Shown piece after piece: positions 10,791 to 21,499 of a stretch of DNA of 64,000 nt. Within the stretch, counting starts at the first letter, position 1; every line of letters starts with the position of its first letter. The translations under genes and the position numbers were made by a program. The notes below the pieces were generated by a model. It searched no databases, was not told the DNA's origin, and was given only the letters and a program-made list of their open reading frames with translations. The DNA is from Lumbricus terrestris (Eukaryota; Annelida; Clitellata; Crassiclitellata; Lumbricidae), in contig OX457051.1 in the NCBI GenBank assembly GCA_949752735.1, positions 2,183,501 through 2,247,500 on the forward strand, given 5' to 3'.

Positions 10791-12336
10791 TAGTGTGGTC
10801 CACAAAGCTATGGGAAAAAATAAAGATTGAAAAATTCGTGACGGTACCCTTTTATTCTGTTATGCATCATGTGTCAATGATTCCTACCAAATTTTATTGA
10901 AATTGCTCAAAGTTTAGAGGTCGCGCGACAAGGTGAGATAAATTACAGCACCCCCAACTGTACAATGTACATTATGTCAACATTCGTTTGTGATTTAGTG
11001 ATAACGGTTGTCATACACGCATTGCTTACTTCGATCTGTAGAGAGAAGGTGATGTTATTATTCTTTTAATCAAATACCTTTTTAAAACAAGGGTATACAT
11101 GGCCTTTGGGTCATTTTTTAAATAATAAAAGGGAAGGGGTAAATCTGTTGTGATTCTGTTGAAAGATTGTGGCTATAGAGTATTTTTTCTTCATGTTCTC
11201 TGCCCCACGGCAGGTTGGAACTTCCGATGGATGGCAAAGATATTGTATTCCATCAGAGTCTTGATGTTCAAAGAACAATTCCTTCTTACAGACCAGAAGA
11301 AATGTCAGTTAGAGACATCAACCTGTTTCCTAGTCTGGTATGCACAGAAGCATGATGTCTTGTCCAAACCCGATAACAACACCATCCAGCGACTTTCGAA
11401 TTCTGAAGTCTATCTTCAGGTACAAAGCGTTCAAAAACAAATTGTGTCATTTCTGCAGCAACCACCAAAGCTCTTTCTAAGGATTTGTAATAATCAAGTG
11501 TGTGAGGAGTTGGTAGCCTTGGCCTTTTTAGACACAGCTATCAGCCATGCAACATGTCCAGTAAAAGATGGTCAAGGCATCTCGAATTCGAGAATGAAAC
11601 GAGCGCCTTAAACACACATTCAAGTTGCAGGTGAGCCATGTATTTACAGATGGAAAGATCTTGGGACGGCGAAATCTTTGAACTTCCTACAGGTAGGCCT
11701 AGTACAACCGCCATGTGAGTTCCTAAATGAGATTGATACTAAGCAATGAAAACAAAATCAGGATTGTCAGAAGGCAAAACAGTGCACAAAGCATGTCAGG
11801 GTTGTAAACGTCAATGTCGAGAGGGGTTGTTAAACTCATTCAAGAAAACAAATCATTCATCACTAAAAATGAAGGGGAGAAATATCTATTGCATGTTGTA
11901 TCTGAGCACAGAGCTCATTGACGCAATGAAGTATGCGTTAGGCATTCTGCTGAGACTCCAACAATCGAAAACTCTATGTTCAGCATATGGCTGCCATTGC
12001 TATGATTGAAACAAATTATTCTATGACTAAATTATTAACTTTATTTAAGGATTCAGTACATCTATATGCCACTCAATCTCTTATGCAGTCTACAATGATC
12101 AGTTTATTTTTAAAAATCTAAATTCTAAAAGAGCCCTTGTCCATATGCTTTTAATGCTGTCATTTGCTTATTTTTCGGCATTGTCACGAATGGTGAAAAA
12201 GTCAGGAGCATTGCGCGACCACTAAATATCAATCAATCAGGCTGAAATTTTACACTTATTCACTAATAAGGCAAGGTAACAGAATGAGAGGGTACCGTCA
12301 AGGAAATTTGAAAAATAATTTTTGTGGACCACACTA
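10791..12336. mobile_element. TIR element inserted in the ATGT microsatellite
   Basis: The ends TAGTGTGGTCCAC (10791) and GTGGACCACACTA (12336) are inverted. Sub-terminal similarity extends about 150 bp inward (e.g. GACGGTACCCT and GGTCGCGC blocks on both sides, in opposite orientation). ATGT repeat flanks both ends, so any target duplication is hidden in the microsatellite. Frames at 11150-11611 and 11746-12009 are open but match nothing I recognise. A short block near 11195-11220 resembles the LINE tail at 25159-25190. Confidence 0.7.
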
Positions 12337-12420
12337 ATGTATGTACATGTATGTATGTATGTATGTATGTATGTATGTATGTATGTATGTATGTATGTAT
12401 GTATGTATGTATGTATGTAG
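12337..12420. repeat. ATGT microsatellite, distal part
   Basis: Continuation of the tetranucleotide array beyond the inserted element at 10791-12336. Confidence 0.95.
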
Positions 12421-12626
12421 TCGAACATTTATATAGGACCTTACATTTACGAAGTTAACGTTGCTACCATAGTTCTAAACAAGTGCGACTTACTAGACTT
12501 TGTTGATGTTTTATGAGATATATGAAGTGCAGTATTACGAATTGTTTATCTAAGACTGTTCCATTGAAAGCACATGAGAAGGCACGGTGGACTCGTATCG
12601 TAGTATGAGTGTTTCTTTTAGTTTAA

Positions 12627-12664
<38 letters not shown>

Positions 12665-13227
12665 CCATTTATAATTACGCCAGTAATTGCATAATCATGA
12701 TAAATATATTTTTGTCTTTGAGAAATCTGGAGCATATCTTTTTTAGTTCAATATCAGATCTGTTTCAAGACCAGGTTTAAGAAAAGAGCACGTAAAGCTG
12801 AACTTGGCAGGTTACTGCATATCATCATTGGTTTAACCTATTACATCGCAGTCACACTATTACTAAGCCACAACAAATATGTGGATCTGTTGCCTTTTAG
12901 TTTAATTTGATTATTTAAATGCACCTTATTTTTGTAGTATGAGTGTTTCTTTTAGTTTAAAACTTTCTGGGTTCATAAGTCGGAAAAACCCTGTATCATC
13001 ATAATATGCATTGGCCTATACTGTATAGCATCAGTTTTGTGTTTTGTGATGCGATCATAATTATATCAATACCTGGAGTTAATTCTTCCAAAATTATTAT
13101 TGAAGGACGTAGTTTTGGGCCTAGACTATATCCTTAGCCAGCAAGACTTGTTGTGGATTTATAATTAGAACTACTCTCGAAACATTTGAACTTGTGAATT
13201 TATGTACTTATTGTGTTGTATTTAAAC
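12421..13227. other. No gene; AT dinucleotide run
   Basis: AT-rich unique sequence with an (AT)n run at about 12629-12662. A block of about 25 bp (AGTATGAGTGTTTCTTTTAG) at 12603 is repeated near 12938. No exon is supported. Confidence 0.5.
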
Positions 13228-13470
13228 ATTTATAAAGCGCTTCTAGTATGGTGAAACGTTCAGGGGCGCTCCCAGTGCGCAAGGTCTCGTGAGAAGAAGC
13301 AGGTTTCGAGAAGAGACAAAGCAGAGGAGAGACTGAGAGACAGAAGTGCAGACTTTAGAGGCTTAGAGCGAACAGAAGGAGAAAGAGCACTCCAAAGAGA
13401 AGGACCAATTGAGACATACTCATCTATATATTTATTTTCTAGCCATTTGATATAGCGCCCCTTCAAGGTA
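13228..13470 (-). mobile_element. CR1/L2-like LINE 3' part, proximal piece
   Basis: Begins with the recurrent TTTATAAAGCGCTTCTAG tail and AGGGGCGCTCCCAGTGC. Minus-strand codons retain GPSLWSALSP, typical of the last coding stretch of CR1/L2-type LINEs. The LINE is split by the TIR element at 13471-15066 and resumes at 15067. Confidence 0.7.
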
Positions 13471-15066
13471 ACAGTAGGGTGGGTGATGGGTAAGTGGGAC
13501 AGGCCACTATAGTGGGACAGCTAAGCTAGTGAGGCTTACATGTTTATCATGTCCAATACATCCAAAATCTAAAAATACATAGTGTATGGCAATATACCCG
13601 ACGTCATTAATATGTGCGTACACGCGTTTTATTGGAAGTGTTTAATGCCCTTTGGTTGTGCGTGTAACATTCGATTTTCGAAAGTTAGTGAATTTCCGGT
13701 ATTCATAATTTTGATAACATTAACTTGCTAAGGCCCTTGTCGACACTAACGATAAGTAATTCTATTGAATGCAATTTATGTTGAAATATACTGACGAAAT
13801 GAACTGCCAGCAACGGTTTTTATCACCAAATGTCAACATGCATTTACAAAGCCTGCTGGTGTATAGGTGTCCCATTTTAGCGACAGCTGTGTTGTCAAAG
13901 TGGGACAACGATCTGCTGCTAAAGTGGGACAACCTATTGCAGCTGAAATAAGCATACGTGTTTATAGGCCTGTTGAATATAAGCCTATCTAAATCCTAGA
14001 TTACGATTACGTTGATTGTTTTAGATGGGAAGAGTGCTTGATAAAAATGTCAACGTGCATTTACAAAGCCTGCTGGTGTATAGGTGTCCCACTTTAGCGA
14101 CAGCTGTTGTCAAAGTGGGACAGCGATCAGCTGATAAATGGAATTTTAGATGATGATTTTTTGTGCTCTCTGTGCGCAACAACTTACACCTTCTAGCCTT
14201 AAGTTATCATTGACTATCTTTTTGTATGTTAAGTTGTTAAATGGGCCTGTAGGCCTTTAAGTTTTGATGCTCAAAGAGCATATCAGTGTTGGACCTCTTT
14301 AGTAGCAATAGTGGACCACTTTACCTTTTTCCGAAGAAAATATAGATTGTCGTGCCTTCCTAAGCAACATCAAGTTATCATCATCATCATCATCAGGAAC
14401 CATGGGCTCAGCGCCCGTAGGTGTCCACTGCCATCTTCATCAAGCTCCTCCATCGACCTCTGTCCATCGCCGCGTGACTCAGCTCTTGGAGTGATGCTCT
14501 CCCCCACCTGGTGATGTCGTCCAGCCATTCCCTATGCGGTCTCCCTCTTCGATTTGTCCCCTCCATCCTGCCGAACATCAGCGTTTTTATTTTCCTATCG
14601 TCCTTCATTCTGCAGATGTGCCCAAAAAGCCTCAGCTTTCTTCCGATCAGCTTCTGCATGATGTTCTCCTTTTGGCGTATTTGTTTGTAAAGCTCTGCGT
14701 TCATTACTTTCTGTGTCCAGTCTATTCCCAGAATCTTTCGGTAGCACTTTCTTTCAAAAGTCAATAGCCTTTGTTCTATCTCCTTCGTTATTGTCCAGGA
14801 CTCGCATCCATATAGTACTACACTGAAGATGCATGTCTGTAGCACTTTTTTCTTTGTTTCCATTTTTATCGATTTAGGCTACTTTTCCAGATCAAGTTAT
14901 GGACCACTTTAATAGCTATTTTGTCCCAATTTAGTAGCTCCTGGAATCAGACACAGTCTAAACTGTCTGTGTATGCATTTAGTTTGGTCTGTTTTAATAT
15001 ATCGACTTCTCGACTGCACGTCATTCCCTTAAGTGTCCCACTTACCCATCACTCACCCTACTATTG
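13471..15066. mobile_element. TIR element with GTGGGACA repeats, inserted in LINE
   Basis: The ends ACAGTAGGGTGGGTGATGGG and the complement of CAATAGTAGGGTGAGTGATG are inverted and lead into GTAAGTGGGACA. The insertion point is clear because the LINE reads across it (…CTTCAAGGTA / TACTACTCAGGAGCG), leaving a TA or GTA duplication. Inside, TGTCCCACTTTAGCGACAGC and AAGTGGGACAACGATC blocks recur (about 13867-13930, 14083-14133). A second LINE fragment (14376-14872) is nested in it. Confidence 0.75.
14376..14872 (-). pseudogene. Non-LTR retrotransposon RT C-terminus
   Basis: Minus-strand frame 14863-14408 reads through VVLYGCESWTI, FERKCYRKILGIDW, RKLRLFGHICRM and RRGRPHREWLDDI, the post-catalytic tail of LINE reverse transcriptases often seen in RTE/CR1-like clades. 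The low-coordinate side ends in an ATC-repeat tail (about 14376-14396), a (GAT)n 3' tail on the minus strand. It is 5' truncated, with neither the endonuclease nor the catalytic core present. The exact clade is unresolved. Confidence 0.85.
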
Positions 15067-15836
15067 TACTACTCAGGAGCGCTCCCAGTGAAACCCAAAC
15101 CCCGGTCGAATAAGACAGTCTCAAGAAGAGAAAGAAATGAGGCAGAAAAATCAATAGGTTTTTGACGTAGAATAACATGGAGCTCATTCCAGGTCGCAGG
15201 GCCAGCCACGGAGAAAGCACGACGCTGCCTGATTGCAGTCCGTGAGCGGGGAACAATAAGTTCCGCTTGGGCAGCTGAGCGGAGAGAACAGCGGCGTTGA
15301 ACGTGCGTGTTGGAGCAGCAGAGCTCCTGCAAGTATAAAGGAGCTAAACCCTCAAAGCAGCTCCGAACCAAGACAGAAAGTCGGTAGGCCTATTCAATGC
15401 GCTGTGGGTAAGGGAGCCAGTGAAGAACATCTCGCATGTATTCAGAGACTCGTCCAAACTTGGGAATGCGGCCAATGAGGCGAGCCGCGGTGTGCAGGAC
15501 ACTATTTAGGGGCCCTATCCGACAGGTTGGAAGTCCACCGTATATGGCGTCCAAACGTGAAACTACAAACGCATGAACAAGTGTTCAGGCAATGAGCGGG
15601 AAGCGACCTTGAGCTACCGAAGCTGGTAGTAAGAGCTGCGACATAAAAGATTAATGTGACTGTTTTGTGACACGTAAGTCTAGGATGACTCCTAAATTCC
15701 GGACTGAAGTGGAAAAGTGAAAAAATAATGGTTATGACAAAAACTTGTTTCTTCAATATAATTATTTAACGTGAGCAAGGTTTCGTCTGTATGGCTGAAG
15801 ACTAAAGAGCTAAACTCGAAAAGTTTATTGACTGCA
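15067..15836 (-). pseudogene. CR1/L2-like LINE RT C-terminus, distal piece
   Basis: Continuation of the LINE begun at 13228. The frame 15371-15069 reads LAPLYLQELC, RTAIRQRRAFSVAGPATW and FLSLLETVLFDRGLG, a signature C-terminus of CR1/L2-type elements. Further upstream, frames broken by shifts keep the earlier conserved block (about 15502-15756). It is 5' truncated at the hairpin junction 15835-15885, where an oppositely oriented LINE piece begins. Confidence 0.8.
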
Positions 15837-15885
15837 TTGGTCTGGCGCAACATCGATAGACCATCGATGTTGCGCCAGACCAATG
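15835..15885. repeat. Perfect 23-bp inverted repeat at LINE junction
   Basis: Arms 15835-15857 and 15863-15885 are exact complements (CATTGGTCTGGCGCAACATC…) around a 5-nt loop. They separate minus-strand LINE (left) from plus-strand LINE (right), as expected of a fold-back template switch or inverted joining. Confidence 0.9.
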
Positions 15886-16058
15886 TACCCACAGGAACTC
15901 TGCTGTCCAGACTTCGGTATCCACCGGCGATCTGACCTCCGAACGGCTGATCAAGCTAAGCTCTTGTTCCCTCGCTCGCGGATTGCCATAATGCAGCGTC
16001 GCTCTTTCTCAGTGGCTGGTCCTGGATTGAAGAATGGGCTCTCTGCTGCACCATACCT
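15886..16058 (+). pseudogene. CR1/L2-like LINE RT C-terminal fragment, + strand
   Basis: The + frame reads YPQELCCPDFGIHRRS and SRIAIMQRRSFSVAGP, the same region as 15069-15371 but on the opposite strand. It breaks off at a possible hAT MITE (16059). Confidence 0.75.
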
Positions 16059-16289
16059 CAGTGGCGCAGCCAGTAATTTATGACGGGGTGGATTGGCGGA
16101 TGCCCTTCCTGACACTAACCCAACAGTATTACAGTGAATAAAAATGAAATAAAGTAAGAAAACAATTACTACTACGCTACTACAAACAATTGTTTTGTTT
16201 TTCTTATTTAAGTAGATCAATATCTTTTTAAAAACCTTTTCCTTAGCCAATGGGGGTTTGACCCTTAAACCCCCTTGTCTACTCCACTG
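16059..16289. mobile_element. Possible hAT-type MITE
   Basis: The left end CAGTGGCGCAGCCAG and right end CTCCACTG are only partly inverted. The flanking 8-mers ccatacct and ccccgcct match at 5 of 8 positions. The G-rich (GGGGTGGA) and C-rich (AAACCCCC) sub-terminal blocks resemble the other CAGTGGCG elements here. Confidence 0.4.
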
Positions 16290-16420
16290 CCCCGCCTTGT
16301 GCCTAGATCCGGAACCCCGTCAAAAGGGCGCCCGACAAAAGGGCGCCGACAAAAGGGCGCCGACATAAGGGCGCCCGACAAAAGGGCGCCGACATAAGGG
16401 CGGCGCTCTTAAAAGAAATG

Positions 16421-17214
16421 TTATCGACGAAGATAGTGAGGACGTTAAGCTCGTGCATTGTGCAAACTGTGGATAAAAGCAACAAACTTTTTTGTATTGA
16501 AGAAAAACATATTTTAAGACTTTTCAGCTAGCGGCATCAATTAATTCGATCCGGAACATAACTAAAAAAATTAGTGAAATGTCCGAAAAATTCGGTCACT
16601 TTTGATGTTAGATCGACCATTTGGGCGATTTTATTGGGCTATATTCACTCTACAGCGCCAACGTTGTGCGATGGCTAGGCTTGAGAACTGGTTTCATAAT
16701 AAAAATAATGAACGATAAACGGGATTAAAAAATCAATTAAAGTTGTTTTCGCACGTATTGTGCGCAAGAACATTAATATTTTTGAACAAGGATTATGTAA
16801 ATTTGCATGCATTTGAATATTTGTTTTTGGAAGGTTAGAATTTGAATAACATAGCGATGTCTAAGCAGTGTTTTTAATCGACTTGCCAGGTGCGGGAAAT
16901 CTATCGCTTAAATGGCGTTATAAATTATTCGCCTAACGCAGCATAAGTATTTTTCCATCAATCCTACTTCTGTTTTGGCATGAATACTTTTCATGGTAAT
17001 TTTGCAGACTACGGTCCTGTCCATGTAAACAGTATGGCCGCCCAAGAAATCGCTAAAATAGAGCGCTGCGACTTATTAGCTGCATCCCATGATGCAATGC
17101 TCTCATTAAGTAATTAGCGCGAAATCCCAAGTAAAAAGGTTAAGTTAATAGGTAAACACGCACACTAAATTGAAATGCCCTATTTACTAACTTAGAAATT
17201 GTGTTAATTTGTTT
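16421..17214. other. Interior of MULE-like element, no gene seen
   Basis: AT-rich non-coding filler following the left arm. No exon or nested element end is supported. Confidence 0.4.
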
Positions 17215-17540
17215 ATTTATTTCAGAAATGTATATAGCGCCTCTTCAAGGTAGGCTACTCAGAAGCGCTCCCGAACTATTGCAAAGGAGCGTTAGGAAAG
17301 GGAGTAGTGTGTCAACTAACTCCTGGAGGAGGAACGTAGGAGAGGGTCTAGTTCACAGGTCTTCGGTGCAGAGGTAAAAATGATTCGTCGCAGCTCTTGA
17401 GCCGAGTTGTGTTAATTACTTACTTACTCAATGCATTGCATCATGGGTCAGGCCGATCAGAGGATCTGAGAGGACCAGTGGTGTGGCAGAGAGGAGACGA
17501 AGCATGAGATCACAATGATGCTTCGGAGAAAGCACTCACT
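17215..17540 (-). mobile_element. CR1/L2-like LINE 3'-end fragment
   Basis: Contains TATATAGCGCCTCTTCAAGG and CAGAAGCGCTCCCGAAC, the LINE tail, followed by decayed RT-derived sequence (ATCAGAGGATCTGAGAGGA, GATGCTTCGGAGAAAG) also found at 2280 and 18070. It serves as the uninterrupted reference for the LINE split at 13470/15067. Confidence 0.65.
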
Positions 17541-18039
17541 CACAGCACTCTATTTTAGCAATTTCTTGGGTGGCTATACCGCTTGCTTGAACAGGGCCGT
17601 TGTCTGCATGATTACCATTTTCACTGATCTAGCTTCCATAAGTTTCATCAAGGCAAGAATTTATTTTAAAATCAGTATTGCTTTTATTTGGGCAACAACA
17701 ATTACTTCTTGTCAATCTATATTCAAATAAAATATATTGTTAATCAATCCAGCTTTAATTTCAGCAAGAATTTTTTCATTTATCCCACTTCTATTTAAGT
17801 AAGCATTTTTCATCAATCCAACTTCTGTTTAGTGAGAAATCTGTTCGTCAATCCTACTTGTCTGCATCCAACGCTACAACCCACTCAATGATGAATAATT
17901 TTTTAAATGCTAAAGTGGTAGATTACCCTGTGTCTTAATGTATGCCAGAATAAAGTTGCTGTCAAGCAAAAAGGTGGAGCGAACTGATGGTGAAATTCCA
18001 TTCTACAGAGAGGTACCTATGCACTTAAAGCAACTGGAT

Positions 18040-18300
18040 TGAGCCAGAGCAAACATGAGGAACAAAATAATAAGTCAGGCAGATCAGAGGATATGAGAAG
18101 ACCCATTCGGGTGTGCAGAGAGGAGATGAAGCATGAAATCACAAAGATGCTTCGGAGAAAGACCAAATTGCGACATAAAAACCAAAGCAAGAACTTTGTA
18201 TTGTATATGGTCAGAGGGCGGGATCTAGTAAAGTTATTAAATCATGAATGTAGGGATTTGTTTCAAGCTCGGAATCACAAAAAAATTCATGTTGCTCAAG
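18040..18300 (-). mobile_element. Decayed LINE fragment
   Basis: Shares AGGCAGATCAGAGGATATGA and AAGATGCTTCGGAGAAAGAC with 17440-17530 and, less closely, 2280-2430. It is a partial repeat of LINE-derived sequence without usable frames. Confidence 0.5.
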
Positions 18301-19756
18301 ACTACTGATACTAATGTTGTTGTTCCAGCAGAAAAAATAGTGTCACAAATTTTTGAGTGTGTCACAAATTTTTGGTCACAATAGGGGCATGGTCTCAGCT
18401 TCAACGCATTGATGCTCTTGAGGTTACTTGAATTTTGAGTCCAGAACTAGCCTTTGCATGATAACCCAACAGACCCATGTTCAATGCATTCATTATCTGT
18501 GACGCTGTTTCAGCCTTAGTTGGCTGGAGCAAAAGAACTTGTCAGGAAGTATTGCATGAAAAGGTAAAACAATTGAGAACATTCCATCAAGGCAAGATGC
18601 ACTGTGTGACATCTCAAGCATTCTGGGTATCAGGCTGGATATGTTTGGAGTCAAGCTTTAGGGACATTGCCTGTTTTGCCAATTCCTGAAAGCTGTTCTA
18701 CAAAAATTCCACTGCTTTAAAGATTACTTACTTAGAGTTTGGTGTCAATAAAAAGGGCTTTCTACAATTTCTCCAATGACATGTATTTGAATTGTTTATC
18801 AGGTGTCCCACATGCCCATTTAGTCAGTTGAAAGTGAGTGCTATCACGGAAATGAGAGGTTTGTGACCAATTGCTGCAACAGTTCCTGTCAACCAAGACA
18901 CAAATAAATTGCACGCTTAATACTCTTGTTGTAGCTAAATTAAACCAAACAAAATAATTATCTAAGACTGTAATGTACTGTAGGAGGTGTAATGTGTCAG
19001 CAAGCAAGACAAAAATAGGGTTGACAGGAAATGTTTGACACTTTTCAGACACTTTGGTTTATTCCTCATACGAAATACAACAAATTTACTTGATCATACA
19101 ATTCTAGGAAATGTTCATCACTCAAAACTGAAAAGCAAATGTGTTCAGCTGCTCTAGATCGAAAGTTATTGAAGAAGTCTGAAAATTTCATAAATTACCC
19201 AGATACAAATTCACATACTTTTTGTTCTACCCATCCAACTTTAGCAGCCCACATACCTCAGTCAGTTTTTCACTTTAGACATGCACTTCAAATTTTCCAG
19301 TTCTTCATACCAAATGACAAGAAATTGTTATCACTAGTGCTTGTTGTCAGCGTGATCTTATGAGACAACCTACGGGCAGATCATGAATAACTGGACACTC
19401 TTTGCAGAGAAAACACCTTGACATTGTGAAAATAGTGATAGAAATAAATGACAGTGCTCATATTTAAGCTGAATTTAATTACTAGTCATACAAAATGTAA
19501 ATCAAATATTTTCTAAAACTTGTGATGTCAGCATGCAGTTTTATAGGAAAATTCCCAGATGCAAAAAGTCCTGTTTTACAAGTGGAATGTCGACATGGTG
19601 CCTATTTGTGACATTATTTTGTTGTTATGTCTTCCATGATGGAAGTACGCTGATACTAGTATTTGGTATCTGCTGAAAGTACTCTTCAAGTCATTTGTAT
19701 TGGTGTGTCAAACATTGTGCTACCCCACATGACCATATTGCAACCGAAAATTGTAA
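18301..19756. other. Interior of MULE-like element, no gene seen
   Basis: AT-rich sequence with scattered short open frames of no recognisable content. It precedes the 165-bp array. Confidence 0.4.
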
Positions 19757-20980
19757 TGTTCATGTTGTCATAAGACCACATATTCTGCATCTAAGTGCAA
19801 TATGGAGTTGCATATTGGCTCTGGAAAGTGCAGTTTTAGCATACTTAAATGCTATACTGGAGCTACATCGAAATGTGTAATGTTTGAATCAGATTAATCT
19901 GAAATATTACTATTAAATTAGTAATTTTCATGTTGTCATAAGACCACATATTCTGCATCTAAGTGCAATATAGAGTTGCATATTGGCTCTGGAAAGTGCA
20001 GTTTTAGCATACTTAAATGCTATACTGGAGCTACATCGAAATGTGTAATGTTTGAATCAGATTAATCTGAAATATTACTAATTAGTAATTTTCTTGTTGT
20101 CTAAAGACCACATATTCTGCATCTAAATGTAATATGGAGTTGCATTTCGGCTCTGTGTACATATGCAGTTTTAGCATATTTTCATAGTATACTGAGTTAT
20201 ATCAATTGTCCCACACATGTATGCATATGTGCAATGTTTATTTCTTATTAGTAATGTGTCATGTTGTCAAAAGACCACATATTCTGTATCTATGTACATA
20301 AAGAGTTGTGAATCGGCTCTTGAAATGTGAATTTTTAGCATACTTTCATGGTGTACTTGTGCTTTATCAATTGTCCCACACATGTATGCATATGTGTAAT
20401 GTTTTAATTAAGTTAGTAATGTTTTATGTTGTCAAAAAAACCACATATTCTACATCTATGTGCATAAAGAGTTGCATATCGGCTCTCGAAATGTGAATTT
20501 TTAGCATACTTTCATAGTATACTTGTTCTCTATCAATTGTCCCATACATGTATGCATATGTGTAATGTTTTAATTAAGTTAGTAATGTTGTCAAAAAACT
20601 GCATATTCTACATCTATGTGCATAAAGAGTTGCGTATCGGCTCTGGAAATGTGAATTTTTAGCATACTTTCATAGTATATCTGTGCTATATCAATTGTCC
20701 AACACTGTGTAATGTTTGAATCTGATTACTAATGCTTCATGTTGTCAACAGACCACATATTGTGCATATTAGTGCAATAAATAGTTGTGTATCATCTCTG
20801 GAATGTTAATTTTTAGCATACTTTCATAGTATACTTGTTCTATATGAATTTTTCCACAATGTGTAATGTTTAAATCAGATCAGTAATGTTCCATGGTGTC
20901 AAAAGACCACATATTCTGCATCTAGGTGCAGTTTAGAGCTGCGTATCTACTCTAGAGCATGTGCATTTTTAGCATACTTT
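19757..20980. repeat. About 165-bp tandem repeat, roughly eight copies
   Basis: The marker CATGTTGTCAT/AAAGACCACATATTCTGC recurs at about 19761, 19929, 20093, 20258, 20425, 20590, 20739 and 20893 (spacing 150-168 bp). Each unit also has GCATAC..AATGCTATACT-type and GTGTAATGTTT blocks. The first two copies are nearly identical and later ones diverge, suggesting growth from the left. It lies inside the MULE-like element. Confidence 0.9.
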
Positions 20981-21350
20981 CAACCTTCTGTTTAAGTATG
21001 TTCCCATGTGAATTTTTTGATGCAGCTAGCTGAAAAGTTTTAAAATATGTTTGTCTTGAAGCTGTAAAAATTTGTTGCTTTTATCCACAAGATGCACAAT
21101 GCACTGCGTTTTTGGACCTTAACCTCCTCACTAAGAGTCGGTCTAGAGGTGATAATATTTATTAGTAAATAAGCAGCTCTACGACGATGCGACAAAGAGC
21201 AATTATACTAGTTAACTATTTCACACATGATGTTTGTTGATACCCAAAATACTCCGACAACCTGGAGGAGGTGCTAAGATAAACAAATCAAGTGCAGAAA
21301 GCGGTAACATGAGAGGTTGGAAAGGTCGTAATCACGTGATATGAGCGTCA

Positions 21351-21358
21351 TATAAAAG
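21351..21358 (+). promoter_or_regulatory. TATA box of FLYWCH exon
   Basis: TATAAAAG lies 48 bp before the ATG at 21399, a normal spacing for a metazoan core promoter with a short 5' leader. It supports the following exon as a genuine, originally transcribed transposase start. Confidence 0.5.
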
Positions 21359-21398
21359 CAAAGGAAGCAGGGCAGCTCTCCTGTTTGGTATCGTTAAC

Positions 21399-21499
21399 AT
21401 GGAGGAGATCGCATCGCAGAAGGGGAGGGCCATTCTTCTTGTTGGCGGATACAGATATCGAAAGGATAGAGAAGGCAAAGACGGAATCATGTCATGGAG
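21399..21499 (+). pseudogene. FLYWCH-type zinc-finger first exon (MULE transposase remnant)
   Basis: The ATG frame encodes 33 residues (MEEIASQKGRAILLVGGYRY, then a basic stretch ending in MSW) and reaches a GTACAT donor. The pattern of a small-residue/hydrophobic strand, GY-Y-K, and a Trp just before the splice site matches the first half of FLYWCH zinc fingers, whose WxC would continue in the next exon. FLYWCH domains are typical N-terminal DNA-binding modules of MULE transposases. The right arm of the element begins only about 530 bp later and no second exon is found, so the gene is truncated. Confidence 0.6.

Noticed and set aside
9919..10900. Long open frames with (Met-Tyr-Val-Cys)n or (His-Thr-Tyr-Ile)n
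   Set aside because: A 4-nt repeat reads as a 12-nt, 4-residue period in every frame. The frames come from the microsatellite and there is no gene context.
11150..11611. Protein-coding gene of 153 codons
   Set aside because: No recognisable domain, it lies inside a TIR element, and it partly overlaps a LINE-tail-like block. Left as unassigned interior.
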